DNA of 50,406 nt from Bdellovibrionales bacterium (GTDB lineage Bacteria > Bdellovibrionota > Bdellovibrionia > Bdellovibrionales > JAGQZY01): the NCBI GenBank assembly GCA_019750295.1, contig JAIEOS010000004.1, forward strand, positions 1 to 50,406, given 5' to 3'. Below the pieces are notes generated by a model. It was not told where the DNA came from. It did no database searches and saw only the letters and a program-made list of their open reading frames with translations. The number at the start of each line of letters is the position of its first letter. The first letter of the stretch is position 1. The position numbers were made by a program, and so were the translations under genes. This document shows, in pieces, positions 17,158 to 26,532 of this stretch.

Positions 17158-19266
17158 ATGAAAACGGCAGTTGTGTACGACGATAAGATCGTTAAAAAGT
17201 TTTTAATAGTGACCATGATCTGGGGAGGGGCCGCATTTCTATTTGGTCTTCTCGCCGCCTTACAACTGGCTCATTGGAAAATGAACTTGAATCTAGAGTG
17301 GATCACTTTTGGTCGTTTGCGGCCACTTCATACCAATGCCGCGATATTTGCCTTCGCAGGGAATGCGATTTTTGCCGGAATTTACCATTCGACCCAGCGC
17401 TTGACGAAAACTCGAATGTTTTCCGATGTGCTCAGCCAAATTCACTTTTGGGGTTGGCAGCTGATCATTGTGGCTGCGGCCATTTCTCTACCTCTCGGAT
17501 ATACCCAATCGAAAGAGTATGCGGAGCTCGAGTGGCCCATTGATATCGCCATAGCTCTGATCTGGGTGGTGTTCGCAGTTAATTTTTTCGGGACACTGGC
17601 GCGACGAAAAGAAAAACACATGTACGTGGCCCTTTGGTTTTATATCGCAACGATCATGACGGTGGCCGTCCTTCATATTGTGAACTCCATCGAAATCCCT
17701 GTGGCCATGATGAAGAGTTTCCCGGTCTATGCGGGCATTCAAGATGCAATGGTGCAGTGGTGGTATGGTCACAATGCCGTCGCTTTTTTTCTGACGACTC
17801 CTTTTTTAGGTTTAATGTATTACTACATTCCTAAAGCTGCAAATCGCCCGATCTACTCTTACCAATTATCGATCATTCATTTTTGGGCTCTCGTTTTTAT
17901 TTATATATGGGCCGGTCCGCATCACCTTCTCTACACATCGCTTCCGGAATGGGCGCAAACACTGGGAATGATCTTTAGTTTAATGCTTTGGGCTCCCAGT
18001 TGGGGAGGAATGATCAATGGCTTACTCACTCTCCGTGGAGCTTGGCATCTTTTACGAACCGATCCGATCATCAAATTTTTAGTCACGGCCGTCACGTTTT
18101 ACGGTATGGCGACTTTCGAGGGCCCTCTTCTCTCCATCAAATCGGTGAGTGCTTTGGCGCACAATACAGATTGGATTATTGGTCACGTCCACGGCGGCGC
18201 TTTGGGTTGGAATGGAATGCTGACGTTTGGAATGATGTACTATCTTGTCCCTCGACTCTGGAAAACGGAACTCTATAGTTTGAAACTTGCCACTTGGCAT
18301 TTTTGGATTTCTCTACTGGGCGTACTTGCCTACTACATTTCTATGTCCGCGGCGGGGATCACTCAAGGCTTAATGTGGATGGGGATCACGGCTCAAGGGA
18401 AACTGATGTATCCCGACTTTGTAGAGACGGTGATGAGAATTGTTCCTCTCTATTGGGTGCGAGCGTTCGGTGGAGGACTATTCATTATTGGTTTCTTCAT
18501 CATGGTCTATAACTTTATCAAAACTATTCAGCAGGCTCCGGCTCAGGAAAAAGAAGAGGCGATTGAGGTGAATGTCCTCTATTCAAAAGAGACAGAGTCT
18601 GAAGAAGGTCATCGCAAACTCGAGGGCATGGCCACGGTATTCACCGTGCTTTCGGTGATTGCCATTTTAGTTGGAAGTATCATCGAAATCTACCCAACGC
18701 TTTCGCTCCATAAGTATGTAAGGCCCAACATGGCGGTCAACCCGTACACTCCTTTGGAGCTCGCTGGCCGAAGCATTTATATCAAAGAAGGCTGCTATGT
18801 TTGTCACACACAACAGATTCGTCCCTTGGCCTTTGATGTTCTCAGGTATGGACCCGCATCGACCATCGAAGAGTCGATGTATGATCGACCCTTTCAATGG
18901 GGATCCAAGCGAACTGGGCCTGATCTTTCCCGGGTCGGAAAAAAGTATCCCCACTTTTGGCACTACCGCCACATGAATGATCCTCGAGTCATCACCGCAA
19001 AATCCATCATGCCGAGTTACCCTTGGCTTCTTGAGAAGGACACTCCATTTCTTCCGCTTCGCAAAGAATTGTCGGTGATGAAAATGTTGGGAGTTCCCTA
19101 TGATGATGACACCGTCGCCAATGCAGATATCGTGGCCCAAAAACAAGCGCTCGAAATTGCAAAGGAACTCGAAGAGCAAGGAGGCCCGGCAGGCCTAGAG
19201 AAAAAAGAAATCATTGCCCTGATCGCTTACCTCCAATCTTTAGGTCAAAAAGGAGTTGGGAAATGA
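17158..19266 (+). CDS. ccoNO: cbb3 oxidase subunits I and II fused (CcoN-CcoO)
   Basis: One 702-aa polypeptide joins the catalytic heme-copper subunit CcoN (to about residue 460) to the monoheme cytochrome CcoO, through a charged linker (about 465-490) and the CcoO membrane anchor. The CcoN part has heme b and b3/CuB ligands in RPLHTNAAI, YGHNAVAFF, GPHHLLYT and GHVHGGALG. The CcoO part has the c-heme motif CYVCH (C546, C549, H550) and a likely Met ligand in SIMPSYPW. The two are separate genes in most Proteobacteria. The start is ATG 17158 (AAAGGA 11 bases upstream). GTG 17149 is the alternative and would overlap the ccoS stop. The start of ccoQ overlaps its TGA. Confidence 0.92.
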   Translation: MKTAVVYDDKIVKKFLIVTMIWGGAAFLFGLLAALQLAHWKMNLNLEWITFGRLRPLHTNAAIFAFAGNAIFAGIYHSTQRLTKTRMFSDVLSQIHFWGWQLIIVAAAISLPLGYTQSKEYAELEWPIDIAIALIWVVFAVNFFGTLARRKEKHMYVALWFYIATIMTVAVLHIVNSIEIPVAMMKSFPVYAGIQDAMVQWWYGHNAVAFFLTTPFLGLMYYYIPKAANRPIYSYQLSIIHFWALVFIYIWAGPHHLLYTSLPEWAQTLGMIFSLMLWAPSWGGMINGLLTLRGAWHLLRTDPIIKFLVTAVTFYGMATFEGPLLSIKSVSALAHNTDWIIGHVHGGALGWNGMLTFGMMYYLVPRLWKTELYSLKLATWHFWISLLGVLAYYISMSAAGITQGLMWMGITAQGKLMYPDFVETVMRIVPLYWVRAFGGGLFIIGFFIMVYNFIKTIQQAPAQEKEEAIEVNVLYSKETESEEGHRKLEGMATVFTVLSVIAILVGSIIEIYPTLSLHKYVRPNMAVNPYTPLELAGRSIYIKEGCYVCHTQQIRPLAFDVLRYGPASTIEESMYDRPFQWGSKRTGPDLSRVGKKYPHFWHYRHMNDPRVITAKSIMPSYPWLLEKDTPFLPLRKELSVMKMLGVPYDDDTVANADIVAQKQALEIAKELEEQGGPAGLEKKEIIALIAYLQSLGQKGVGK

Positions 19267-19433
19267 AAGCCTTAGCCTTCGCACAGTTTGAACATATGAA
19301 TTGGACCGCATTGGGTCTGATAATTTTTCTCTGTTACTTTTTTGGGGTGGTGATTTGGACATCACTTAAACCCAATAAGGAAATTTATGAGGTGATTCAG
19401 AATATGCCATTCGAGGGAGAGGATCATGAGTGA
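19263..19433 (+). CDS. ccoQ: cbb3 oxidase small subunit CcoQ
   Basis: 56 aa. A single transmembrane helix (about 16-33, ALGLIIFLCYFFGVVIW) is followed by a polar tail with TSLKPNKEIYE, which resembles the CcoQ/FixQ pattern of a short helix and charged C-terminus. ATG 19263 overlaps the ccoNO stop (ATGA), and its end overlaps the start of ccoP. Identity rests on size, topology and position between ccoNO and ccoP. Confidence 0.82.
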   Translation: MKALAFAQFEHMNWTALGLIIFLCYFFGVVIWTSLKPNKEIYEVIQNMPFEGEDHE

Positions 19434-19989
19434 GATGAGAGACGAAATCAGAGAGCCCGAATACGATGGGATTCGCGAATACAATAATCCGCTGCCTCTA
19501 TGGTGGCTAGTCACTTTCTTTGCGACAATATTTTTCGCTTTTATTTATTATATTCATTACGAACTCAGTCCTGGCACCAATCAGTATCAAGAGTTGGAGG
19601 CCGCGCTGGCACGAATCGAAGGCCTGAAGCAAACGTCTAAAGGGACTGCGGTCATCGAGACGGAAGAGGAGCTCGAAAAAATGATGTCCTTCGAGGGCGT
19701 TTCCGAGACGGGTTCTCGAGTTTACGCGGCCACGTGCTCGGCCTGCCATGGAGTCCATCTTCAAGGAATGATCGGTCCCAATCTTACAGATAAGTTTTGG
19801 TTGCATGGAAAAGGGACTCGCGTGGACCTAGTTCATCTCATTCGTAAAGGAGTTCCTGAGAAAGGTATGCCGGCCTGGGAAGAGGCACTCAAGACGGAAG
19901 AAGTCCTTGCTGTCGCCGCCTTTGTTAAAAGTAAAATTGGAAGTCAGCCTGAAAATCCTAAAGCGCCTCAGGGTGAAGCTGTAGAATAG
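19426..19989 (+). CDS. ccoP: cbb3 oxidase subunit III, monoheme CcoP
   Basis: 187 aa. Residues 1-25 contain the CcoP N-terminal motif (EYDGIREYNNPLPLWW), then one transmembrane helix to about 45, a charged stretch, and a single cytochrome c domain with C104-SA-C107-H108 and likely axial Met148 in KGMPAWEEAL. Proteobacterial CcoP is usually about 300 aa with two c-hemes. Here only one heme site exists, so electron entry runs through one CcoP heme plus the CcoO heme. The C-terminus is a Pro/Glu-rich tail. It starts at ATG 19426 inside the end of ccoQ. Confidence 0.92.
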   Translation: MSEMRDEIREPEYDGIREYNNPLPLWWLVTFFATIFFAFIYYIHYELSPGTNQYQELEAALARIEGLKQTSKGTAVIETEEELEKMMSFEGVSETGSRVYAATCSACHGVHLQGMIGPNLTDKFWLHGKGTRVDLVHLIRKGVPEKGMPAWEEALKTEEVLAVAAFVKSKIGSQPENPKAPQGEAVE

Positions 19990-19996
19990 GGTAATT

Positions 19997-21391
19997 ATGG
20001 TCGACTACGAAAGATTGGAAAGTCTCGACGAATTTGGGGGGCGAGTTCCGATCATTCCCCTCGAGGTTCGGGGAGTTTGGCAAAAGAGAAGAACGCAGAC
20101 CCAAGTGATTTTGCTGCTGCTGTTCTTGCTGCTTCCCTGGGTTAGTATTAACGGAAGCCAAGCCGTCTTGCTCAATATCTCGCGCCGAGAGTTCGCCATC
20201 TTCGGGCTTCGTTTTTTTGCCCATGATGCTCCTCTGATATTTTTTATTTTAGCCATACTTACCGTCGGCTTGGCATTTTTAACCGCGGTATGGGGACGAG
20301 TTTGGTGTGGCTGGGCGTGTCCCCAAACGGTATTCATTGATGGGATATTTCGGCGCATCGAAAAGTGGATCGAGGGATCTGCGTTGGAAAGAATAAAACT
20401 TCAAAAACAGGAGATGTCTCTCCGCAAGTTGAGATTGAAAACAATAAAGTGGTTTTTGTTTTTTATAGTCTCGGCCTTCATTGCCCATAGCTTTATTGCT
20501 TATTTCGTCGGATCGAAAGAGCTGATCGCGATGATGCAGAGAACTCCCACAGAAAACTGGAGTTACTTTGTGCTCGTGATGAGCGTGACGGGACTGCTTG
20601 TTTTTGATTTCGGTTGGTTTAGAGAACAGTTTTGCATCATCATGTGCCCTTACGGGCGAGTGCAAAGCGTATTACTCGACGCCGAGTCTCTTTCCATTTG
20701 CTATGATTCCCAGAGAGGAGAACCACGTCGCGGTTCACCTCTGCGAGCCGGAGAGTCGGTGGGTGATTGTGTGAATTGCAACCGATGCGTGCAAGTCTGT
20801 CCAACAAAGATCGATATTCGAAACGGTTTACAAATGGAATGTATTGCGTGCACCGCTTGCATCGATGCCTGTGACGAGATCATGGAGAAAGTTCAAAAGC
20901 CCAAAGGGCTCATTCGTTATGATTCGGTTTCAAAACAGCGTCAGAACTGGTGGAAGAGGCCGCGCAATTTGATTTACGTCGGTATCATTCTGGCATCCTT
21001 CGTCGCGCTCGCTTGGAATATTATTGATCGACCAGCTCTCAGTTTTTCGTTGCTTCGAGGAGAGCCGAATTCGTTTTCGGTGACAAGAAATGAATCCGGA
21101 GAAGAACTCGTCACCAATCACTTTCGTTTACATCTCAAAAATCAAACGGCGAGACCACAAAACTATGGGATGACTGTGGATGATCCCAGCAGTTCGCTAA
21201 CGGTGGCACAAAATCCAATCACATTAAAGCCTTTTGAGGATAAGACCATTCATTTTTTCGTCAGCATGAAGCCCGAATTCGTAGGAAGTTTTTATTTATC
21301 CCAAATTCGCTTGAAGTCCGTGAGCAGCCCCGATGATCTTTACGAAATTCCCATTCAGATCATCGGACCAGATCGGAAACTCAATGAATAG
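19997..21391 (+). CDS. ccoG: cbb3 maturation Fe-S membrane protein CcoG
   Basis: 464 aa polyferredoxin-type protein (RdxA/FixG family) that acts in copper reduction and cbb3 assembly. About five transmembrane helices flank Cys motifs CGWACPQ and CIIMCPYGR. Two [4Fe-4S] ferredoxin motifs follow, CVNCNRCVQVCP and CIACTACIDAC. The C-terminal 130 residues form an Ig-like domain in the periplasm (NQTARPQNYGM, VSMKPEF). Start ATG 19997 is 7 bases after ccoP. Its last 8 bases overlap the next gene. Confidence 0.93.
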   Translation: MVDYERLESLDEFGGRVPIIPLEVRGVWQKRRTQTQVILLLLFLLLPWVSINGSQAVLLNISRREFAIFGLRFFAHDAPLIFFILAILTVGLAFLTAVWGRVWCGWACPQTVFIDGIFRRIEKWIEGSALERIKLQKQEMSLRKLRLKTIKWFLFFIVSAFIAHSFIAYFVGSKELIAMMQRTPTENWSYFVLVMSVTGLLVFDFGWFREQFCIIMCPYGRVQSVLLDAESLSICYDSQRGEPRRGSPLRAGESVGDCVNCNRCVQVCPTKIDIRNGLQMECIACTACIDACDEIMEKVQKPKGLIRYDSVSKQRQNWWKRPRNLIYVGIILASFVALAWNIIDRPALSFSLLRGEPNSFSVTRNESGEELVTNHFRLHLKNQTARPQNYGMTVDDPSSSLTVAQNPITLKPFEDKTIHFFVSMKPEFVGSFYLSQIRLKSVSSPDDLYEIPIQIIGPDRKLNE

Positions 21392-21995
21392 TGTGCCTTT
21401 AATTCTTAGTATTCTGGCGGCCGGATTTATGGGAAGCTGGCACTGTGCTGTGATGTGCGGTCCGATCTGCGTCACGCTCTCTGCCAAAGGGTCTCTGTGG
21501 AGTTATCATCTAGGCCGAGGCCTCAGCTACTCACTGGCCGGTGCGATTTCTGGAGCTATGGGTAGTTTTCTTTCGACCCAACGTTCTCCTGAACTTCGTT
21601 GGGCCGGTGCATTTTTTCTCTGCGGAACTCTCCTGTGGATGACTGTCCATCAGTGGAAGGGCACGACTTCGGCTTGGCAAAAATGGATATGGTCGCAGAT
21701 CCATTTTCATCGAGACACATCAAAAATGATCTTAGGATTCAGTAGCGTCTTCTTGCCCTGCAGCTGGCTGTATTATTTTATGGCGGCGGCCGCGGCGACA
21801 CAAAGCCCATGGACCGGAAGCCTGGTGTTATTTTTATTCTGGCTCAGTGGTTTGCCTGCATTGACCGGGTCCTCCCTCATCTTGAGGCAAGCGGTGTCCC
21901 AGGCTCCCTCCCGCCAAAGAAAAGTGGCCACATTACTCATTACTCTCTGTGGGATGTATGCGGTGGTGGCGCATTTTATCGAATTCTCCCTGTGA
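21384..21995 (+). CDS. TauE/UreH-like membrane protein linked to cbb3 oxidase
   Basis: 203 aa from ATG 21384, overlapping the ccoG stop by 8 bases. A longer in-frame start at 21333 lies inside ccoG and adds a polar stretch before the first helix. There are about six hydrophobic segments. The signature WHCAVMCGP near the start and YHLGRGLSYSLAGAISG after it match the sulfite exporter TauE/SafE or UreH-like (DsbD_2-type) family often found behind cbb3 assembly genes. The likely role is metal (copper) or thiol handling across the inner membrane during oxidase maturation. No CcoH homologue is found between ccoG and this gene. Confidence 0.8.
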   Translation: MNSVPLILSILAAGFMGSWHCAVMCGPICVTLSAKGSLWSYHLGRGLSYSLAGAISGAMGSFLSTQRSPELRWAGAFFLCGTLLWMTVHQWKGTTSAWQKWIWSQIHFHRDTSKMILGFSSVFLPCSWLYYFMAAAAATQSPWTGSLVLFLFWLSGLPALTGSSLILRQAVSQAPSRQRKVATLLITLCGMYAVVAHFIEFSL

Positions 21996-22049
21996 TTTTT
22001 TCACTCCTAAAAATCATCTCAAATTTAAAGGGTTTGAGAGGGGCGTTTC

Positions 22050-22078
22050 TTGACATAACGAGCCAGAAACTCTAGATT
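22050..22078 (+). promoter_or_regulatory. Sigma-70-type promoter of the riboflavin operon
   Basis: TTGACA (22050-22055), 17-base spacer, TAGATT (22073-22078). Transcription would start near 22085, about 15 bases before the GTG of ribE. That leaves no room downstream for an FMN riboswitch. Confidence 0.65.
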
Positions 22079-22099
22079 TCCGACCAAAGCGAGGTCAGC

Positions 22100-22708
22100 G
22101 TGTTTTCTGGAATTGTCGAGGCATTGAGCCCAGTGATTCAAGTGGTCGATCAAGGATCTAATTTACGCCTCACCGTGGAACGTCCTTCTGATTTTTCGGA
22201 TATCAAGCCCGGTGATAGTATTTGCTGCAACGGCGTTTGTCTCACGGTGGAAAACTTCGATCAAAATTCTATGCAGTTTACTTTAGGCCTCGAAACTCTT
22301 CAGGTGACCGGTTGGACTGCGGAGACTTTTAGAGATCGTTCGATCAATCTTGAGAGATCCTTACGCATGGGTGATCGCATTCACGGCCACATGGTGACCG
22401 GCCACGTTGAAACCATGGCTCAAGTGAGCGCCGTTGATGAAGGCCAAAGTTGGGTGATTGATTTTAAGGTCGAGAATCTTAATCGCAAATTGATCTGGCA
22501 TAAAGGCAGCGTCACTTTGAACGGTGTCAGCCTGACCGTGAATAAACTTTTTCAAAATGATCTCCAAGTGTGCTTGATACCCGAAACGATTGAGCGAACG
22601 AATCTTGGTCGGTTGAGAGCCGGAGATCGCGTCACTGTAGAGTATGATGTTTTCGCAAAAGCAGTAGTGAATTACCAAGAGCAAAAGCTTGCAGAGGTTA
22701 ATGTATGA
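22100..22708 (+). CDS. ribE: Riboflavin synthase
   Basis: Dismutates two 6,7-dimethyl-8-ribityllumazines to riboflavin. 202 aa with the two lumazine-binding barrels: [19 protein letters not shown] and GHMVTGHVE in the first, then [12 protein letters not shown] and [12 protein letters not shown] in the second. Length is normal. The start is GTG 22100 with GAGG 5 bases upstream. It is first in ribE-ribB-ribH, and its TGA overlaps the ATG of the next gene. Confidence 0.95.
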   Translation: MFSGIVEALSPVIQVVDQGSNLRLTVERPSDFSDIKPGDSICCNGVCLTVENFDQNSMQFTLGLETLQVTGWTAETFRDRSINLERSLRMGDRIHGHMVTGHVETMAQVSAVDEGQSWVIDFKVENLNRKLIWHKGSVTLNGVSLTVNKLFQNDLQVCLIPETIERTNLGRLRAGDRVTVEYDVFAKAVVNYQEQKLAEVNV

Positions 22709-23841
22709 AGATGAATCCCATCGGTGAAATCATCGACGATATTCGAAATGGTAAAATGGTTATTCTTATCGATGACGAAGATCGCGAAAACGAAGGCGAT
22801 ATCATTCTTGCCGCGGACTTTGTAACACCAGCGGCCGTCAATTTTATGGTTTGTGAGGCTCGAGGATTGGTTTGTTTGGCTCTCGAAGCGCAACAAATTG
22901 ATCGCTTAGGATTGCCGTTGATGGTGGGTGAAGATTATAACAACTCTCCCAACAAAACCGCATTTACCGTGAGTATCGAAGCCGCCACCGGTGTCTCCAC
23001 CGGAATTTCGGCCTCCGACCGGGCCCATACGATTCGTGTCGCCTCTAATCCTCGCGCACGTTCCGCCGATGTGATTATGCCAGGTCATGTGTTTCCGATC
23101 CGCGCACAAAACGGCGGCGTGCTTAAGCGCGCAGGCCATACCGAAGCCAGTGTCGATCTCGCGCGGCTTGCCGGTCTCAATCCCGCTGCCGTGATTTGCG
23201 AAATTATGAAGCCCGATGGCACCATGGCGCGCATGCCTGATCTTGTTGAATTTGCTCATCGCTTTAACATTAAGATTGGAACGATCGAGGACCTTATTCG
23301 TTACCGCGTTCACAACGAAACTCTGGTGGAGCAAATTGCTCAAACTCCTTTTCAAAGCGAAACGCTTAAGGGGTGCACCGTTAAAGTTTTTAAGAACCTT
23401 CTCGATAACTCGCAAAGTATCGTGATTCAGAAGGGAGAAATTCAACCCGACGAACCGACTTTGGTTCGTGTCCACGTCGAAAATATTCTTGCCGACGTTT
23501 TTGATTCCCACTACATGCAGTCCGGTTTAGGGCTTAGCCAGGCTCTTGAGTCGATCAGCCAAGTTGAGTCAGGAGTTTTGTTGTACTTGCGAAAAGAAGG
23601 AGCCTCGTCGCTTCTTGCTGGAACGTTACAAAATAATTCGGCGGCCCCTAAAATGGATCCTCGAGATTACGGAATTGGAGCGCAGATTCTGCGCAAGCTC
23701 GGAATCAAGCGCATCCACTTGCTCGCGAGCAAAGGCACCGCCAAGGTGGTGGGACTCAAAGGGTTCGGACTAGAAATCGAAAAAGTGGTCACTCCCGATG
23801 GAGTGTACGAATACCAAAATGACGAAATGGTGAAGATATGA
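22705..23841 (+). CDS. ribB: DHBP synthase RibB with degenerate GTP cyclohydrolase II domain
   Basis: 378 aa. Residues 1 to about 205 are 3,4-dihydroxy-2-butanone-4-phosphate synthase, with the acidic loop [25 protein letters not shown] and the closing [12 protein letters not shown]. The second half aligns with GTP cyclohydrolase II, but the zinc site is gone. The three zinc Cys of RibA fall at N260, M271 and S273 ([11 protein letters not shown], then YMQSG), so GTP cyclohydrolase activity is very unlikely. The domain may be structural or regulatory, as in RibBX-type proteins. A working RibA should be encoded elsewhere. It overlaps ribE and ribH by 4 bases each. Confidence 0.9.
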   Translation: MKMNPIGEIIDDIRNGKMVILIDDEDRENEGDIILAADFVTPAAVNFMVCEARGLVCLALEAQQIDRLGLPLMVGEDYNNSPNKTAFTVSIEAATGVSTGISASDRAHTIRVASNPRARSADVIMPGHVFPIRAQNGGVLKRAGHTEASVDLARLAGLNPAAVICEIMKPDGTMARMPDLVEFAHRFNIKIGTIEDLIRYRVHNETLVEQIAQTPFQSETLKGCTVKVFKNLLDNSQSIVIQKGEIQPDEPTLVRVHVENILADVFDSHYMQSGLGLSQALESISQVESGVLLYLRKEGASSLLAGTLQNNSAAPKMDPRDYGIGAQILRKLGIKRIHLLASKGTAKVVGLKGFGLEIEKVVTPDGVYEYQNDEMVKI

Positions 23842-24305
23842 TTAAAGGGCAGATCGAAACAATTAAAAAGCATTCCGACGAGTACGTGGTCGGCGTAGTG
23901 ACCTCGCGCTTTAACGAGGTCGTCACCTCCAAGCTTCGCGAAGGCGCCTTGCAGGAACTGAACGATGTGGGCGTCACTTACTTTGATGTTTCGGTTCCCG
24001 GAGCGGTAGAGATTCCCTTAGCCGCTCAGTGGTTGATTGAAAGTAAAAAGTGCGATGCGGTCATTACCTTAGGGGCCGTGATTCGCGGCGAGACATCTCA
24101 TTTCGACTATGTTTGTAACTCTGTGGAGCGCGGCTGTACCGAGTTACAATTAAAGTTTAACATCCCGGTGGTCTTTGGTGTTCTCACGACGGAGAATGGC
24201 CCGCAGGCCTTAGCTCGCGCTGGCGGAGCCAAAGGGAATAAGGGCAAGGAATGTGCTCAAGTTGCTCTGGAGATGCTCGCTCTTTCCAGAGAGCTTAAGA
24301 GATAA
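23838..24305 (+). CDS. ribH: 6,7-dimethyl-8-ribityllumazine synthase
   Basis: Condenses DHBP with the ribityl-aminopyrimidine to give the substrate of riboflavin synthase. 155 aa with the family marks VTSRFNEVVTSKL, VPGAVEIPLAAQ, GAVIRGETSHFDYV (catalytic His) and FGVLTTENGPQA. ATG 23838 overlaps the ribBA-like gene by 4 bases. The next gene is an NtrY-like kinase rather than the nusB often found here. Confidence 0.95.
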   Translation: MIKGQIETIKKHSDEYVVGVVTSRFNEVVTSKLREGALQELNDVGVTYFDVSVPGAVEIPLAAQWLIESKKCDAVITLGAVIRGETSHFDYVCNSVERGCTELQLKFNIPVVFGVLTTENGPQALARAGGAKGNKGKECAQVALEMLALSRELKR

Positions 24306-24309
24306 TCCA

Positions 24310-26532
24310 GTGCTCTCACGAGAACTCCCGAAACCCGAAAAACGAAAGCGCAAAAGAGAAATCTTTAGCATTCTGGCGCTCACGTTTTTATTCATCATTA
24401 TCGCGTGGTTTGAGTTCCGAGTCTTTTTCACCAGTAAAGACCTTCCTTTTGAGTACTCCATTTTCTTCTTTGGACTGGTGAACTTTAACCTCGTTCTTTT
24501 ACTTTGGTTATTCTTCCTTATTTTTCGAAATCTCTTTAAGGCGTTTATTGAGCAGAAGCGCGGCGTGGGGGGCAGTTCGCTCCGATCGCGGCTTATTCTT
24601 AGCTTTTTTGTTTTCTCTTCGGTTCCAACGCTTCTGATGTTTGTCGTCTCAGTGATTTATATCAACACCAGTTTCGATAAGTGGTTTAGCGAAAAGATGA
24701 CAGATGTGATGAAGGGGGCCTTGGAAGTCACCACCCATTTCTATGCGGACAGCAAAAAGAAAAACTTCTACGCCGCCCACATGATCGCCCAGAAGGTTCA
24801 ATATGCAGGAACCAATCAAGACATTCTTTACGTACTTCGTCAGCAGCAGCAGATCTATAATCTAGATTCGGTGGAGTACTATGATGATTTGGTCGATGAA
24901 CGGCTTTTAGTGATGTCGGGCGACCAGGCCTTTCCCGAAGTTCCCCGAGCCTCCATTGAGTTTTTAGAAAAAGGCATCAAGCAAAATGCCGAGGCCAGCA
25001 CGGTCCACGAATACACTCGTGGAAACCTGATTCGCGCGATGGTTCCTGTAAAGGGTCGACGGGCCGTTGTCATTGCGTCTTCCTACGTTCCGCTGTCGCT
25101 GATCTCCAACATGAATACGATTGGGTCGGTCTATGAGGATATCAAAGGGGATCGAAGCCCAATTCAGAATAATCTAAGATCGATATTTATCATCATTCTC
25201 ATATTAATGACCCTGGTCATTTTGTTTTGTTCCTCTTGGTTTGGATTCTATATGGCCCAGCATCTCTCAAAGGCTCTATCCGAGCTAGGCAAAGCGACCA
25301 AAAGAGTGGCCCAAGGAAACTACGAGCGTGTGGAAGTGAATTTTGGCGAAACGGAAGTGATAGACCTGGCGAAAAACTTTAATGCCATGGTCGCGCAGCT
25401 GGAGTCCTCACAGATCGAGATCAACCAGGCCACCACCAGCTTGCAGCAAACCCTGGCGCGCTTGGATGAACGTAGTCGATATATCGAAGTGGTGCTCTCT
25501 AACGTGAGTACGGCGGTGATTTCACTGGATGCCGACGATAATATCACAACCATCAATGAGCGAGCTTCGAGATTATTTAAACTCAAAGTGAAAGACTATT
25601 TGGGGCGGGCGCTCAAAGACGTCATCGGCGAGACCTACTATCGACTTTATCGTCAGCTTTTTAGCAGTATGTCTCGGTACGAATTGAGCAAGATGACTCG
25701 TCAGATGGACTTTGAGATCAACGGCTTAGAGTTCCCCGCCCTGTTTACAATTTCCAAGTTGACCGATGATAAGGGGGAGGAAGTGGGCAAAGTCCTGAGT
25801 ATCGATGACCTCACGGATGTCCTTAAGTCGCAAAAAGTTGAGGCCTGGAAAGAAGTGGCGCGAAGAATCGCTCACGAAATTAAGAATCCGCTGACTCCCA
25901 TCAAGCTTTCAGCGCAACGGCTGCAAAAAAAGTTTGGCCACCAGATTAATGACGAAGCTTTTAAGGCCTGTATTGACATGATTATCCAGCAGACCGACGA
26001 GATGAAGAATCTGGTGAATGCTTTTGCGGATTACGCCCGGATGCCGGTGGTCAATCGCGAACTCAACGATATGAATGAGCTCATTAATCAGGTTACGGTC
26101 TTTTACAAAGAGGCTTACAAAAAAATTCACTTTGAGATTCAGCCCGACGCCCAGTTGCTCAGCTTCTTCTTTGATAAAGAGCAGGTGAAGAGAGTCCTGA
26201 TCAATCTCATCGAAAACGCGACGATGGCTGTTGCCGAAAAAGCCTCGCCGCTCATTGCAATTACTACGATGATGGACCCTGCGAGGCAGATCGTTCAGAT
26301 TTCCGTCAAAGATAACGGGATCGGCGTCCCTGAGGAGAATTATGCTAAGTTATTTGAACCTTACTTTAGCACGAAACCGTCGGGGTCGGGTTTAGGACTT
26401 GCGATTGTCAGTAAAGTTATTGAAGACCATGGTGGCGTGGTGCGCGCTTGTGCTAACGAACCCAATGGATTAAATATTATTATCGAGCTGCCTTATAAAC
26501 TCACCATGAGCGAGAAAGAAAAAAATGTATAA
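24310..26532 (+). CDS. NtrY-like membrane sensor histidine kinase
   Basis: 740 aa from GTG 24310, 4 bases after the ribH stop. A start at 24253 would overlap ribH by 53 bases. Transmembrane helices lie near 17-40, 50-75 and 98-122. A periplasmic part follows, then a fourth helix (SIFIIILILMTLVILF) and a HAMP domain (HLSKALSELGKATKRVAQGNY). A PAS domain comes next (IEVVLSNVSTAVISLDADDN), then the HisKA box with H522 (RIAHEIKNPLTPIKLSA). The ATPase has the N-box LINLIENATMAV and GSGLGLAIV. This layout is that of NtrY, which senses nitrogen or redox state in other bacteria. The adjacent response regulator overlaps it by 8 bases. Confidence 0.9.
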   Translation: MLSRELPKPEKRKRKREIFSILALTFLFIIIAWFEFRVFFTSKDLPFEYSIFFFGLVNFNLVLLLWLFFLIFRNLFKAFIEQKRGVGGSSLRSRLILSFFVFSSVPTLLMFVVSVIYINTSFDKWFSEKMTDVMKGALEVTTHFYADSKKKNFYAAHMIAQKVQYAGTNQDILYVLRQQQQIYNLDSVEYYDDLVDERLLVMSGDQAFPEVPRASIEFLEKGIKQNAEASTVHEYTRGNLIRAMVPVKGRRAVVIASSYVPLSLISNMNTIGSVYEDIKGDRSPIQNNLRSIFIIILILMTLVILFCSSWFGFYMAQHLSKALSELGKATKRVAQGNYERVEVNFGETEVIDLAKNFNAMVAQLESSQIEINQATTSLQQTLARLDERSRYIEVVLSNVSTAVISLDADDNITTINERASRLFKLKVKDYLGRALKDVIGETYYRLYRQLFSSMSRYELSKMTRQMDFEINGLEFPALFTISKLTDDKGEEVGKVLSIDDLTDVLKSQKVEAWKEVARRIAHEIKNPLTPIKLSAQRLQKKFGHQINDEAFKACIDMIIQQTDEMKNLVNAFADYARMPVVNRELNDMNELINQVTVFYKEAYKKIHFEIQPDAQLLSFFFDKEQVKRVLINLIENATMAVAEKASPLIAITTMMDPARQIVQISVKDNGIGVPEENYAKLFEPYFSTKPSGSGLGLAIVSKVIEDHGGVVRACANEPNGLNIIIELPYKLTMSEKEKNV

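Noticed and set aside
22000-22099. FMN riboswitch before ribE
   Set aside because: Only about 15 bases lie between the likely transcription start and the GTG, and no RFN-type consensus was seen.
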